Of a stretch of 64,000 nt of DNA, positions 26,806 through 36,705 are shown piece by piece; position 1 is the first letter of the stretch; the number at the start of each line of letters is the position of its first letter. The DNA is from CAWDDG01 sp963801065. Its GTDB lineage: Bacteria > Actinomycetota > Actinomycetes > Jiangellales > Jiangellaceae. The position numbers and the translations under genes are program-made. Under the pieces are notes generated by a model, which saw only the letters and a program-made list of their open reading frames with translations, was not told the origin of the DNA and did not search any database. The stretch spans positions 1 through 64,000 of the forward strand of contig CAWDDG010000003.1 of NCBI GenBank assembly GCA_963801065.1. The letters run 5' to 3'.

Positions 26806-29800
26806 CTGGTCACCTGCGCGCCCTCGGGGTGCACCGGGCACGAGGGGCGAGCGGGACAGTAGCCGCACCAGGGGGTCCTCCGGGCGCGGAACACGGCACC
26901 GGCCATGCCCTCGGCAGCGCTCGCGACCAGCTCGGCGGCCCACGCCGGGTCGTCGGCGTCGACCAGCGGCTGCTGCACCTGCTCGCGGGCGTCGCCCTTG
27001 GGAGCGCCGAGCTGGATCAGGCTCGCGCCCCCCGAACGGCGCTCGCCGCCGGCCACCTCGTCGAACGCACCTCGCTCGACGGCGAGCTGATAGACGGCGA
27101 GCTGTGGGTGGACGGCGAGGTCGTCGTCCTTGACGACGGACTGGCCGGTCTTGAGGTCGACAATGTGGAGGCGGCCCTGCTCGTCGCGTTCGAGCCGGTC
27201 CGCGCGGCCCACGAGACGGGCCCGGCCGACCTCGATGTCGAACGGCTCCTCGACCGCGATCACGGTGCGCGGGTTGGCGACCAGCCAGCGGCCGAGCCGT
27301 TCGACCATCCGCCGCACGCGGTCGTACTCGCGCCGTCCGACCCAGCCGTCGCCCAACTGGAGGCTGGGCCACCGCCGGTCGAACTCGGCGAGCAGCTGGG
27401 CCTCGGACCAGTCGTCTCTGGCGGCACCCTCGGCAAGGGCGTGCACGAGAGACCCGACGCCCGCCCTGGTCGTGTCGGTGTCGGTCGCGCCGCACGCCTT
27501 GAGCAGCCAGCGAAGCTCGCACCGTTGGAACTCGTCGACCTTCGAGGGCGACACGCGGACCGGCTCGCCCTCGGCGTGCAGCGGCGTGTCGTCAGACACA
27601 GCCACAAGCCCGTACCAATGCGCCGGAGCCGCCGCGCGCACGCCGGCCCGTTCCAGCCGAGCGAGCTGACGTGCCGCACCGCGCCGCCGCGGCCCCGCCT
27701 GCAACGGGTCGCATACGACCCGGCGAAGCTCGGCGACCACCGACGGCAGGTCGAGCCCACGGGGAACACGTTCGATCGGGCGCTCCTCGGCTGCGGCGGC
27801 GAGCGGGTCGAGGTCGTCGAGGAATCGTGACGGCTGGGTGTCCTCGGCCGCCGTGGCCGTGACGAGCAGGCGTCGTCGCGCCCGCGTGACCGCCACGTAG
27901 AACAGCCGTCGCTCCTCGGCCAACCGTGCACTCTGCCGAGCCACCGCAGAGTCGTCGCGCCCTGCCACCAGGTCGACCAGGCTCTCGGTGCCGAGCAGGC
28001 CGCCGCGGACCCGGAGGTCTGGCCAGACCCCCTCCTGCACACCGGCGACCGCCACGACGTCCCACTGCAGACCCTTCGCGGCATGGGCGGTCATCAGGTG
28101 GACGGCCGGTCCCGACGGAGCTCCGACGGCCAGCGTGTCGGCGGGAATCTGCTGACCGCGCAGGTGCTCGAGGAAGCCGGCCGGCCCCTCGCCGGGCAAC
28201 CGGTCGACGAACCGGGCAGCGGCGTCGAACAATGCGACGACGGCGTCGAGGTCGCGATCGGCGGACGCGCCGGCGGGGCCGCCGGACAGCGCTGACCGCG
28301 ACCACCGGGCCGCCAGACCTGTCGCCGACCACACCGCCCACAGCACGTCCTCGGCAGTCGCGCCGGGCTCGGCGGCGGCGTCGTGTGCGGCGGCGAGGAG
28401 GGCGCCGACGCGGGCCGCGGGAGCAACGGCGTTGCGATCCAGCGGTGCGAGGACGGTGGGCTGCCGGAGAGCCTCGACCAGGAGCTCCGCCGAAGCCCGG
28501 CCGCCGCCGGTCGTCAGTTCATGGCGGCGAAGCTCCTGGCGCAGCCGGCGCAGGGCAAGTGGATCGGTGCCGCCGAGCGGGCCGGTGACCAGCCCGAAGG
28601 CGGTGTCGGCGTCAAGCGTGCGGCGGCCCGCCGCGAGCGCAAGGACGTCGAGCAGCGCCCGGACCGGGGGCTGGTCGACAAGGGGCACCTCCTCCAGCTG
28701 GACGGCCACCGGGACACCTGCTCCGGCCAGACCACGCCGCAGCACCGGCAGCGCGGCGGCCCCTCGGACGAGCACGGCCATCGAGTCCCACGGAACGCCG
28801 TCGAGCAGATGCGCCTCCCGCAGGCGGCCGGCAACGAACGCAGCCTCCTGACTCGCGCTGGCGAGCACGTGCGACAGACAACTCACCCGTTGCGTCGGGG
28901 TCGCCCGGGCGGAGCATGCGGTGCCGGCGTGGGCCGCCGAGCCGGCCGGCCACGCGGCGGGTCGCGTCGAGCAGCGTCGGTCCACTGCGGCGCGACACCG
29001 TCAAGGCGTGGACCGGAGCGGGCGAGCCGTCGGCGGCGCGGAAGCGCTCGGGGAAGCGGCGGATGCCCTCGACCTCGGCGCCCCGGAAGGCGTAGATCGA
29101 CTGGTCGGGATCGCCGACGACGACGAGGTCGCGACCGCCGCCGGCGATCAGGCCGAGCAGCTCCTCCTGGGCCGGGTCGGAGTCCTGGTACTCGTCGACC
29201 ACGACGAACGCCCGGGCGTCCCGCTCGCGGGCCAGCAGCGAGGGCTCGTCACGCAGCAGGTCGACGGCGGCCCGGACCAGCTCGGCCGGGTCGTACGCGG
29301 GCGGATGGCGCAAGCCCGTGACGCCGACGTACTGCGCGGCGAACCGGGCAACCGCCACCCAGTCGTCGCGGCCCCGCCGGCGACCGAGCGCGGCCAGCTC
29401 GACCGGACCGACACCCCGCTCGACCGCCCGCATGAGCATGTCGCGCAGCTCCTCGGCGAAGCCCCGGGTGCCCAGCGCGGGCTGCAGCCGCTCGGGCCAG
29501 TAGTCGGCACCGAGCTCGTCGAGGTCGCCGCGAAGGAGGTCGCGGATCAACAGGTCCTGCTCGGCGCCGGTCAGCAACCGGGGCGCCGGCTCGCCGCGCA
29601 CCACGGCCTCACGCCGCAACAGCCCGAACGCGTAGGAATGGAACGTCCTGGCCAGCGGCTCGCGGACCGTGCGCGCCAACCGCGTGGCGATCCGGTTGCG
29701 GAGTTCCGCCGCGGCCCGGCGGCTGAACGTGAGGACCAGGATCTGCTCCGGGTCGACGCCGTCGCGCTCGACCCGGTCGACGACCGACTCCACCAGCGTC

Positions 29801-29943
29801 GCGGTCTTCCCGGTGCCAGGCCCGGCGAGCACGAGCAGCGGCCCGCCGCGGTGTTCGACCACCTCGCGCTGCGCGGCGTCGAGCACGGGTCCGGACACCG
29901 CGGCCCGCGGCATGCGCACGAGTCGTACAGCCGGCTCCCGCAC
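26802..29943 (-). pseudogene. adnA: AdnA-type helicase-nuclease subunit, broken by an apparent 1-base insertion
   Basis: Two reading frames together make one ~1046-residue AdnA. Frame 1 (29943 to 28873) has Walker A AGPGTGKT, FSRRAAAELR, DEYQDSDPAQEE and VGDPDQSIYAFRG, and ends DPDATGELSV. Frame 2 (28871 to 26802) continues HVLASASQEAAFVAGRLREAH through HAAKGLQWDVV to the nuclease IVDLKTGQSV and the iron-sulfur-type CGYC...C cysteines. One base (about 28872) must be skipped to join them. AdnA is the partner of AdnB in DNA-end resection. The start, GTG 29943, is tentative. A sequencing error is at least as likely as real inactivation. Confidence 0.85.
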
Positions 29944-30085
29944 CAGGCCCCCACCCCTCGGACGTCGAGACGTCGCCATCCCACCACGGCACGCCGACAG
30001 CGCCGCCGCCACGCGCCGGTGCACCCGAGGACCCGTTCGCCGACACTCCTCGCCAGACCTCGATGCCGAAGGCTCGCGAAGCAGC

Positions 30086-30406
30086 TCAGGTGTCAGGCCG
30101 CCAGGCGGCCCGGCGGATGTCGACCCGGGTGCCGTCCGCGTTCATCGGGCAACCCTCGGCTGCGAGCTCCCGGCGCGCCCGTACCTCGCTCCCGGGTGGT
30201 AGCCGCCCGGACGCCGTCACCACCCGCCACCACGGTACGGCGCCTCCGTACGACGACATGACGGCGCCGACGAGGCGTGGCCCGCCCCGACCGACCGTCT
30301 CGCCGACCACCTCGGCGACCGCCCCGTACGCCATCACTCGGCCCGGTGGGATTCGCTCGACGAGGCTCAGCACCGCCTCGATGTACTCGTCGTCCACGGC
30401 GCCCAT
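30086..30406 (-). CDS. Alkyltransferase-like protein (MGMT family, Cys replaced by Trp)
   Basis: A 106-residue protein with the DNA-binding half of O6-alkylguanine-DNA alkyltransferases: IPPGRVMAYGAVAEVVG, LVGAVMSSYGGAVPWWRVV, ASGRLPPG. Where transferases have Pro-Cys-His-Arg it has Pro-Trp-Trp-Arg, so it cannot accept an alkyl group. It should instead flip and flag alkylated guanine for nucleotide-excision repair, as ATL proteins do. Start ATG 30406. It is divergent from the large membrane protein and downstream of adnA. Confidence 0.9.
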   Translation of the reverse strand: MGAVDDEYIEAVLSLVERIPPGRVMAYGAVAEVVGETVGRGGPRLVGAVMSSYGGAVPWWRVVTASGRLPPGSEVRARRELAAEGCPMNADGTRVDIRRAAWRPDT

Positions 30407-30494
30407 CGTGCCCGGTCGGCGGGCCGGGGCGGCCACGCCCGTGCCGCCACGGCGGGCCGCTCCCGCGTACAGACGGTGCCCCCCGGAGCCGGGC

Positions 30495-32909
30495 ATGGAA
30501 CCATCGACCCCGATGGCGGAGACGGAAGTGGCGGACATGCGGATTCCGGTCCGGGACATCCCGGTGGAGGAACCTCCGCTACCTCGACGTACCCGCAGGC
30601 CGCTGGACATCTTCCGGCTGGTCTTGACCGCGATCGGCCTCGCGGCGGTCGTCGGCCTCGCGATCATCGCCGAGCGGACGCTGACCGGGCTCGGCCGAGA
30701 TCTCCGTGAGCTCGGCGACCGGCTGCCGCCCGGTCCGGTCGAGGTGCTCTCGCTCGCCGCAGGCCTGGTCGGCGTCGTACTGCCGCCGGTGCTGGTGGTC
30801 CTGCTCATGGTCCGGGGCCGGCTGAGGACCACCGCTGAGGTCCTGGTGGCCGGCATCACAGCGGCCGTCATCGCCGCACTCGTCTCACTGTGGCTGACCG
30901 GCGCCGGGCTCGACGTGCTCGGCGACGCGTTCAACCCGGCGAGGCTCGACCAGGCCGCCGGACCGGTTCCTCCCTACCCCGCGCTACTCGTCGCCATCAT
31001 CACGGTCACGGCCTGGCTGGACATGAAACAGGTTCGCCGGGCGGCGTTGTTCGCGATCAGCGCCAGCCTCGCGGTGGGGCTGCTCGAAGGAGGAGCAACT
31101 GTTGCCGGCACGGTCCTGGCTCTCGGCATCGGCCGCATCATCGGGCTCGCTGTGCGGCTGGTCAGCGGACGGCCGTCGACGGCACCGGACGGTCGCGCCG
31201 TCGCCGCCCTGCTGCGCGCCCGAGGTCACGATGTGAGGAGCGTCCGCGCCGACCAGGTCGACCAGCACCGCCGATACATCGTCGAGACCGGCAATGGAGC
31301 CCTCGGCGTCCTCGTCCTCGACCGCGACAACGAAGGCGCGGGAATGCTGGGGAGGGCCATAGCCCAGATCCGCACGCGAGAAGAGGTGCTCCCTCGCGAA
31401 GCGCTGACCATGCGCAACGCCCTCGACCAGACCGCGTTGCTGTCACTCGCCGTGAGCCGGGCCGGTGCTCGGACGCCGAGGCTCCGGAACGCCCTCGAGA
31501 TCGGCTCCGACGCGGTCGTGATCGTCTTCGACCACGTGGCGGGCCGGCCCCTCGCCGACGTGCCGGCGAGGGAGGTCACGGACGCCATGTTGCACGACCT
31601 GTGGCGACAGCTCGGCCGCCTGCAGGACAACCAGGTCGCCCACCGAAGACTGTCCGGGCGGTCCATCCTCATCGGCGACGATCGCCGGATCTGGTTGCTC
31701 AACCCGTCCGGTGGCGAGATCGCCGCACCAGACCTCGCGCTTCGAGTGGATCTTGCCCAGGCGCTGGTGGGCGTCGGACTCGTGACCGGCGCGGAGCGCG
31801 CGGTCGCCACTGCGTTCGACATCCTCGGACCGGAACGGGTGGCCGCCGCCGTGCCTCTCATGCAGCCGATCGCGCTAGCCCGTTCGACCCGCCGCGGGCT
31901 CAGGGGCCGACGAGCGTTGCTGAGCGAGCTCCGCGACGGCGTTGTCGCCCGCACGAACGTCGAACAGGACGAGACCATCCGGCTAGAGCGGTTGCGCCCG
32001 TTGTCACTGCTCACCGGTGTCGGCGCAGTCGTCGCGGTCTACCTCGTCGGCACCCAGCTCACCGAGGTCTCGTTCTCCTCGCTGATCGCCGGTGTCGAGT
32101 GGGCCTGGATCGCGATCGCGGTCGCCTCGATGGCGGTGAGCTTCGTCGGTGCATCCTGGGCGCTTCTCGGGTTCGTCCCCGAACGAGTTCCGTACTGGCG
32201 GACGTTCGGCGCACAGGTGTCGCTCGGCTTCGTCCGGCTGATCGCGCCGGCCACAGTCGGCACGGCGGCGATCAACATCCGACTGCTGACCCGCGCCGGG
32301 GTGGCCGGGCCGCTGGCCGCGGCCAGCGTCGCCGCCAACCAGGTGGGCAACGTGGCGATCTCCATCCCGCTGATCGTCGTGCTCGGCCTGGCGACCGGGT
32401 CGTCCGCCGCGCCGAGCCTTCAACCGTCGCCGACGACGCTCGCGATCATCGGTGGCGTCGTCGTTCTCGCGGGCCTGTTGCTGCTCACCCCGCCGATCCG
32501 AGGCCGAGCCAAGGCACTCTGGGAGGATTTCGCAGCACGCGGCCTGCCTCGTCTTCTGGACCTGTTCGGCACCCCGCGCAAGCTGGGTGAGGCCGTCGGC
32601 GGCATCCTGCTCCAGTCCGCAGCGTTGGTGTTCTGCTTCTACGCGTGTCTCCAGGCGCTCGGTGCCGACGTCAACATCGCCGCGCTCGCCGTCGTCCAGC
32701 TGGTCGGAAACACGGTCGGGGCGGCCGTTCCGACACCGGGTGGCCTCGGCGCCGTCGAGGCAGCGCTGACCGCGGGCGTCACGGCCATCGGGGTGAGCAC
32801 CGGCGTCGCCGTCTCGTCGGTCCTGCTGTTCCGGATCATCTCGTTCTGGCTGCCCATCCTGCCCGGCTGGGTTCTCTGGACCCAGATGCAGAAACGCAAC
32901 CTCCTCTGA
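30495..32909 (+). CDS. Kinase-like domain fused to a LPG-synthase-type (UPF0104) membrane domain
   Basis: An 804-residue membrane protein. An N-terminal bundle of about five helices (roughly residues 40-235) precedes a soluble ABC1/aminoglycoside-kinase-like region with HRRLSGRSILIGDDRRIWLLNPSGGE, where a catalytic-loop and Asp-Phe-Gly-like site would lie but key acids are changed. A C-terminal eight-helix lysylphosphatidylglycerol-synthase transmembrane (UPF0104) domain follows, ending in PTPGGLGAVEAALTAG. It may move or modify a lipid. The start ATG 30495 has GGAG 7 bases upstream. Confidence 0.8.
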   Translation: MEPSTPMAETEVADMRIPVRDIPVEEPPLPRRTRRPLDIFRLVLTAIGLAAVVGLAIIAERTLTGLGRDLRELGDRLPPGPVEVLSLAAGLVGVVLPPVLVVLLMVRGRLRTTAEVLVAGITAAVIAALVSLWLTGAGLDVLGDAFNPARLDQAAGPVPPYPALLVAIITVTAWLDMKQVRRAALFAISASLAVGLLEGGATVAGTVLALGIGRIIGLAVRLVSGRPSTAPDGRAVAALLRARGHDVRSVRADQVDQHRRYIVETGNGALGVLVLDRDNEGAGMLGRAIAQIRTREEVLPREALTMRNALDQTALLSLAVSRAGARTPRLRNALEIGSDAVVIVFDHVAGRPLADVPAREVTDAMLHDLWRQLGRLQDNQVAHRRLSGRSILIGDDRRIWLLNPSGGEIAAPDLALRVDLAQALVGVGLVTGAERAVATAFDILGPERVAAAVPLMQPIALARSTRRGLRGRRALLSELRDGVVARTNVEQDETIRLERLRPLSLLTGVGAVVAVYLVGTQLTEVSFSSLIAGVEWAWIAIAVASMAVSFVGASWALLGFVPERVPYWRTFGAQVSLGFVRLIAPATVGTAAINIRLLTRAGVAGPLAAASVAANQVGNVAISIPLIVVLGLATGSSAAPSLQPSPTTLAIIGGVVVLAGLLLLTPPIRGRAKALWEDFAARGLPRLLDLFGTPRKLGEAVGGILLQSAALVFCFYACLQALGADVNIAALAVVQLVGNTVGAAVPTPGGLGAVEAALTAGVTAIGVSTGVAVSSVLLFRIISFWLPILPGWVLWTQMQKRNLL

Positions 32910-32990
32910 CCCCGTTGATCATGCAACTTCTGCGCGACACGCCGCCGGCAACGACCGGCGTGTCGCGCAGAAGTTGCATGATCAACGGGG
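32910..32990. repeat. Perfect 35-bp inverted repeat between convergent genes
   Basis: 32910-32944 is the exact reverse complement of 32956-32990; the loop is 11 bases. It begins at the last base of the stop-adjacent spacer after the membrane gene and ends 6 bases before moeZ, so it could end transcription from both sides, although there is no T run. The 12-mer TGATCAACGGGG of its right arm recurs at 37727-37738. Confidence 0.92.
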
Positions 32991-32996
32991 GTGGGG

Positions 32997-34199
32997 TCAG
33001 TAGGAGGGCTGGCTGGGGTCGATCTGGTTGACCCAGGCGGCCACGCCGCCGCCGACATGCACGGCGTCGGTGTACCCGGCTCCCTTGACCACCGCCAGCG
33101 CCTCGGCCGAACGCGCCCCGGACTTGCAGTGCAAGACCACCTGCCGGTCCGACGGCAGCTTCTCCAGCGCGTCGCCGGTGAGGAACTCGCCCTTCGGGAT
33201 GAGCACCGCACCCGGGATGCGGTTGATCTCGTACTCGTTCGGTTCGCGCACGTCGACCAGGACGAAGTCACGCTCGCCGCGCGAACGCGCATCCAGCCAG
33301 TCGGCCAGCGTCCGGACCGAGATCGTCGAGTTCACGGCCGCTTCAGCGGCTTCGTCACTGATCGCGCCGCAGAAGGCCTCGTAGTCGACAAGCTCGGTCA
33401 CGGTCGGGTTCTTGCCGCAGATCGCGCACTCTGGGTCCTTGCGCACGTTCACCGTGCGGTACGACATCTCCAGCGCGTCGTACACCATCAGCCGACCAAG
33501 GAGCGGCTCGCCGACACCGGTGAGCAACTTGATCGCCTCGGTGACCTGGATCGACCCGACGGACGCGCACAACACGCCCAGCACGCCGCCCTCGGCGCAG
33601 GAGGGCACCATGCCTGGCGGCGGCGGCTCGGGGTAGAGGCACCGGTAGCAGGGGGCCGTGCCACCGGGAGCCGATGCCCAGAACACGCTTGCCTGACCAT
33701 CGAAGCGGTAGATGGACCCCCAGACGTACGGCTTCCCGAGCAGCACGCAGGCGTCATTGACCAGGTAGCGCGTAGCGAAGTTGTCGGTGCCGTCGACGAT
33801 GAGGTCGTACCCGGCGAAGATCTCCATGACGTTGTCGTTGTCGAGGCGTTCCTCGTGCACGACCACGTTCACGTACGGGTTGATCTCGGCGACGCTGGCC
33901 TTGGCCGAGAGCGCCTTCGGGGTGCCGACGTCGGACTGTCCGTGGATCACCTGGCGCTGCAGATTGGACTCGTCGACGACGTCGAAGTCCACGACGCCCA
34001 GCGTGCCCACCCCCGCGGCGGCGAGGTACATGAGCGCCGGCGAACCCAGGCCACCGGCACCGATGACCAGGACGCGAGCGTTCTTCAGGCGCTTCTGTCC
34101 GGCCATGCCGACGTCGGGGATGATCAGGTGCCGCGAGTAGCGGCGGACCTCGTCGACACTCAGCTCAGCGGCGGGCTCGACCAGCGGGGGCAGCGACAC
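32997..34199 (-). CDS. moeZ: Adenylyltransferase/sulfurtransferase MoeZ
   Basis: A 400-residue ThiF/E1-like enzyme with a C-terminal rhodanese domain. It adenylates and thiolates small sulfur carriers (MoaD, ThiS, CysO). The nucleotide loop VIGAGGLGSPALMYLAAAG is near residue 45, catalytic and zinc cysteines are in CYRCLYPEPPPPG and CAICGKN, and the rhodanese active-site Cys is in VVLHCKSGARS. Length and domain order are normal. It supplies sulfur for the pathway of moaE at 6.5 kb. Confidence 0.95.
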   Translation of the reverse strand: MSLPPLVEPAAELSVDEVRRYSRHLIIPDVGMAGQKRLKNARVLVIGAGGLGSPALMYLAAAGVGTLGVVDFDVVDESNLQRQVIHGQSDVGTPKALSAKASVAEINPYVNVVVHEERLDNDNVMEIFAGYDLIVDGTDNFATRYLVNDACVLLGKPYVWGSIYRFDGQASVFWASAPGGTAPCYRCLYPEPPPPGMVPSCAEGGVLGVLCASVGSIQVTEAIKLLTGVGEPLLGRLMVYDALEMSYRTVNVRKDPECAICGKNPTVTELVDYEAFCGAISDEAAEAAVNSTISVRTLADWLDARSRGERDFVLVDVREPNEYEINRIPGAVLIPKGEFLTGDALEKLPSDRQVVLHCKSGARSAEALAVVKGAGYTDAVHVGGGVAAWVNQIDPSQPSY

Positions 34200-34283
34200 A
34201 TCGTTCTCCGTAGCGAGGTTGCAATCTCGTCCGAGCCAACGGTGCCACTACGACCGCCATTCCCGGGGCGCCCGTCCCAAGCC

Positions 34284-35177
34284 CTAAGACGCCCGGTCCA
34301 GATGGTCGCGGATGAACGATGCGACCAGCGCCGGGCGTTCCATCATCGCGACGTGGCCGGTCGTCGGCAGGTGGACGACCCGCGCCGAGGGCAGCGTACG
34401 GCGCCATCGGGCCGCCGTGGAGGAGTGGACGAGCACGTCGCGGCCTCCGATCAGCACCAGGGTCGGGCAGGACACCAGCCGGGCGGAAGCCCAGGCCGAG
34501 CGCCACCGTGGGACCGTGTAGTGGCGCACGATGGACCGCAGGGACTGGAGCAGCACCATGTCAGCGTGCGCCTGCCCGAGCCGCCGGCTCCGCTCCTGCA
34601 CCGCTAACTCGAGCTGGTCCGACCCGATGGCGTCGGGGTCGCCGTAAAGCACCTCCGCCAGCCGCCGCACCTGGGTCTCGACCGGCTCGGCATTGATGCG
34701 GGCCAACAACCGCTCGCCCAGGCGCGGCACCGCGACCAGCGCCATCTCCCGCGCGGCGGACGGCAGCCGGAGGTGCGGCATTGCCGGCGAGACGAGGGTC
34801 AACGACGCCACCAGGTCGGGCCGCCGCCCGGCGACGAGGACCGAGACCAATCCGCCCATCGAGTTGGCGACGAGGTGGACGGGGCGGTCGAACAAGCGCA
34901 GGTACGCGATGAGCACGCCCGCATAGCTGCCGACGCTGTGGCTGCGAGCCGGCGGTGACTCGCCGTGGCCGGGCAGGTCGATCGCCCACTGGTCGACCAT
35001 GTCGCGCAGCTCTGCCATCAGCCCGGTCCAGTTGGTGGACGAACCGCCGAGCCCGTGCACCAGCACGGCGGGCGTAGTGCCGGGGCGGGTCGGCTCCGCA
35101 TGACGGACGTGGAGCACCGTCCCACCCGCCAGCTCGACGAGCTCACCCGGCCAGAACGTCAGGCGACCGCTGTCCAC
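34284..35177 (-). CDS. Alpha/beta hydrolase
   Basis: A 297-residue alpha/beta-hydrolase-fold enzyme. Oxyanion segment LVHGLGGSSTNW, nucleophile elbow ANSMGGLVS (Ser in SMG), acid LIGGRDVLVH and catalytic His in PTTGHVAMMERP. Start GTG 35177. Possibly a lipase/esterase; substrate unknown. It is divergent from a small acidic protein gene. Confidence 0.9.
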   Translation of the reverse strand: MDSGRLTFWPGELVELAGGTVLHVRHAEPTRPGTTPAVLVHGLGGSSTNWTGLMAELRDMVDQWAIDLPGHGESPPARSHSVGSYAGVLIAYLRLFDRPVHLVANSMGGLVSVLVAGRRPDLVASLTLVSPAMPHLRLPSAAREMALVAVPRLGERLLARINAEPVETQVRRLAEVLYGDPDAIGSDQLELAVQERSRRLGQAHADMVLLQSLRSIVRHYTVPRWRSAWASARLVSCPTLVLIGGRDVLVHSSTAARWRRTLPSARVVHLPTTGHVAMMERPALVASFIRDHLDRAS

Positions 35178-35260
35178 ACGCAGATCGTAGGAGCAGATGG
35201 TCCGCAGTAGGCTCGGTCCCCTGCGGCCGTGCCGCCCCGGCGCTCGAGGAGGTCAGGTCC

Positions 35261-35484
35261 ATGTCCGAGAGCGACATCCACGCGGACACGCCCATCTGGT
35301 CCGCCGAGCCGGACCTTCCCGATTCCGCCGGCGACGACGCCCCCGAGGCCGACGCCGTGGAGCAGAGGCAGGAGGTCGTCGAGCGCGATTCCGGCGAGCC
35401 CGCGAGCTTCCCGACGACGTCGACCCGGCCGACGCCGCGGAGCAGCAGCGGGTCGTCGCCTACGACGAGGACGACTACCGCTGA
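35261..35484 (+). pseudogene. Small acidic conserved protein with an apparent 1-base deletion
   Basis: The start is clear (ATG 35261 with GAGGAGG upstream) and reads MSESDIHADTPIWSAEPDLP, then EADAVEQRQEVV. At about 35399-35400 a base is missing: the continuing coding sense moves to another frame and reads RELPDDVDPADAAEQQRVV and AYDEDDYR, ending at 35484. The acidic EADAxEQ repeats (EADAVEQRQEVV and ADAAEQQRVV) match each other across the break, which argues that both halves belong together. Intact length would be about 74 residues. Function unknown. Without the correction the first frame runs on into the TetR gene. Confidence 0.65.
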
Positions 35485-35584
35485 CCGGCACTCACCAGGG
35501 CGCTTGACAGGCCGGAGGTACGATCCGGCCACCAGGCGGATCGCGCCACGGAACCAGGCGACCTTCCAGCCACCGAGGAGAGCT

Positions 35585-36214
35585 GTGACGAGCGAGCCCG
35601 ACCTGCCCGCCCGAGGCGTTCGCCTTCCGCGCATAGCACGACGGGCCCAGCTCCTGCGCGCCGCGCGCGACGTCTTCGTCGCCAACGGCTACCACGCGGC
35701 GGCGATGGACGAGATCGCCGACCGTGCGGGTGTCAGCAAGCCCGTGCTCTACCAGCATTTCCCCGGCAAGCTCGACCTCTACCTCGCGCTGGTCGACGAC
35801 GGCAGCGAAGAGCTGCTGACCCGGCTGCACGCTGCGCTGCGCTCCACCGACGACAACAAGGAGCGCGTGACGGCGACAATCAGCGCGTACTTCGCGTTCG
35901 TCGACGACCCCGCCGGCACGTACCGCCTGCTCTTCGAGTCCGACCTCACCAACGAGGACGCGGTCCGCGAGCGGCTCGACCGGCTGAACGTCGCGTGCGC
36001 CGACGAGATCGCCAAGATCATCGCTGAGGACACCGGGCTGCCCGTCGAGGAGTCCCACCTGCTCGCGATCGGGTTGGTCGGCGTCGCCCAGGTGACCGCC
36101 CGCTACTGGCTGGACGCCAACGGCTCGATTCCCCGAGACGCCGCTGCCGAGCTCGTCGCCACGCTCGGCTGGCGCGGCATCCGCGGATTCCCCAAGCGCG
36201 ACGACGCCGGCTGA
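35585..36214 (+). CDS. TetR/AcrR-family transcriptional regulator
   Basis: A 209-residue TetR regulator. The N-terminal helix-turn-helix is ARDVFVANGYHAAAMDEIAD-RAGVSKPVLYQHF with the KPVLYQHFPGK recognition part; the C-terminal half is the helical ligand-binding domain. I start at GTG 35585, after GAGGAGAG; the frame is open upstream only because of the broken gene before it. It holds the place of Rv3208 in recalled synteny. Ligand and targets unknown. Confidence 0.92.
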   Translation: MTSEPDLPARGVRLPRIARRAQLLRAARDVFVANGYHAAAMDEIADRAGVSKPVLYQHFPGKLDLYLALVDDGSEELLTRLHAALRSTDDNKERVTATISAYFAFVDDPAGTYRLLFESDLTNEDAVRERLDRLNVACADEIAKIIAEDTGLPVEESHLLAIGLVGVAQVTARYWLDANGSIPRDAAAELVATLGWRGIRGFPKRDDAG

Positions 36215-36374
36215 CGCTCATTCGGCGGCCTCGCCGGACCCGGCTGACGCGCCTGCTCCGTTCGCCGACGGCGCACTCGGCTCCGCGCCTCCGCGCAGCC
36301 GGCCTCGACTAACCTGGCAAGCCGAGGACCGACAGAGGGCGCGAAGAGTGCCCGCCAGCACCGAAGGGGTGACC

Positions 36375-36602
36375 GTGGAGGTCAAGATCGGCGTTCACAA
36401 CGCCTCGCGTGAGCTCGTCCTGGAGAGCGCCCAGACTCCCGAGGAGGTCGAGAAGGCCGTGTTCGACGCCCTGAGCGGCAAGAGCGGCGTGCTCGACCTC
36501 ACCGACGAGCGCGGCCGCCGGGTCATCGTGCTCACCACGCATCTGACCTACGTCGAGATCGGCGAGCCGGTCGAGCGCCGGGTTGGTTTCGGGGCCTTGT
36601 AG
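36375..36602 (+). CDS. DUF3107 family protein
   Basis: A 75-residue DUF3107 protein (the family of M. tuberculosis TB9.4). It reads VEVKIGVHNASRELVLES, then VEKAVFDALSG and RVIVLTTHLTYVEIG. Start GTG 36375 is chosen because AAGGGG lies 5 bases upstream and it gives the family's usual N-terminus; GTG 36369 is possible. Function unknown. It follows the TetR gene by 160 bases. Confidence 0.92.
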   Translation: MEVKIGVHNASRELVLESAQTPEEVEKAVFDALSGKSGVLDLTDERGRRVIVLTTHLTYVEIGEPVERRVGFGAL

Positions 36603-36705
36603 GCGACACGCCGGGACGGCACATGCGTAGCGCGACGGGCACGGACACGGCAGGCTGTCCCCGGCAGGTTCGTTTCGTCCGTGGGCACCGTGAAAGGCAG
36701 GCGCT

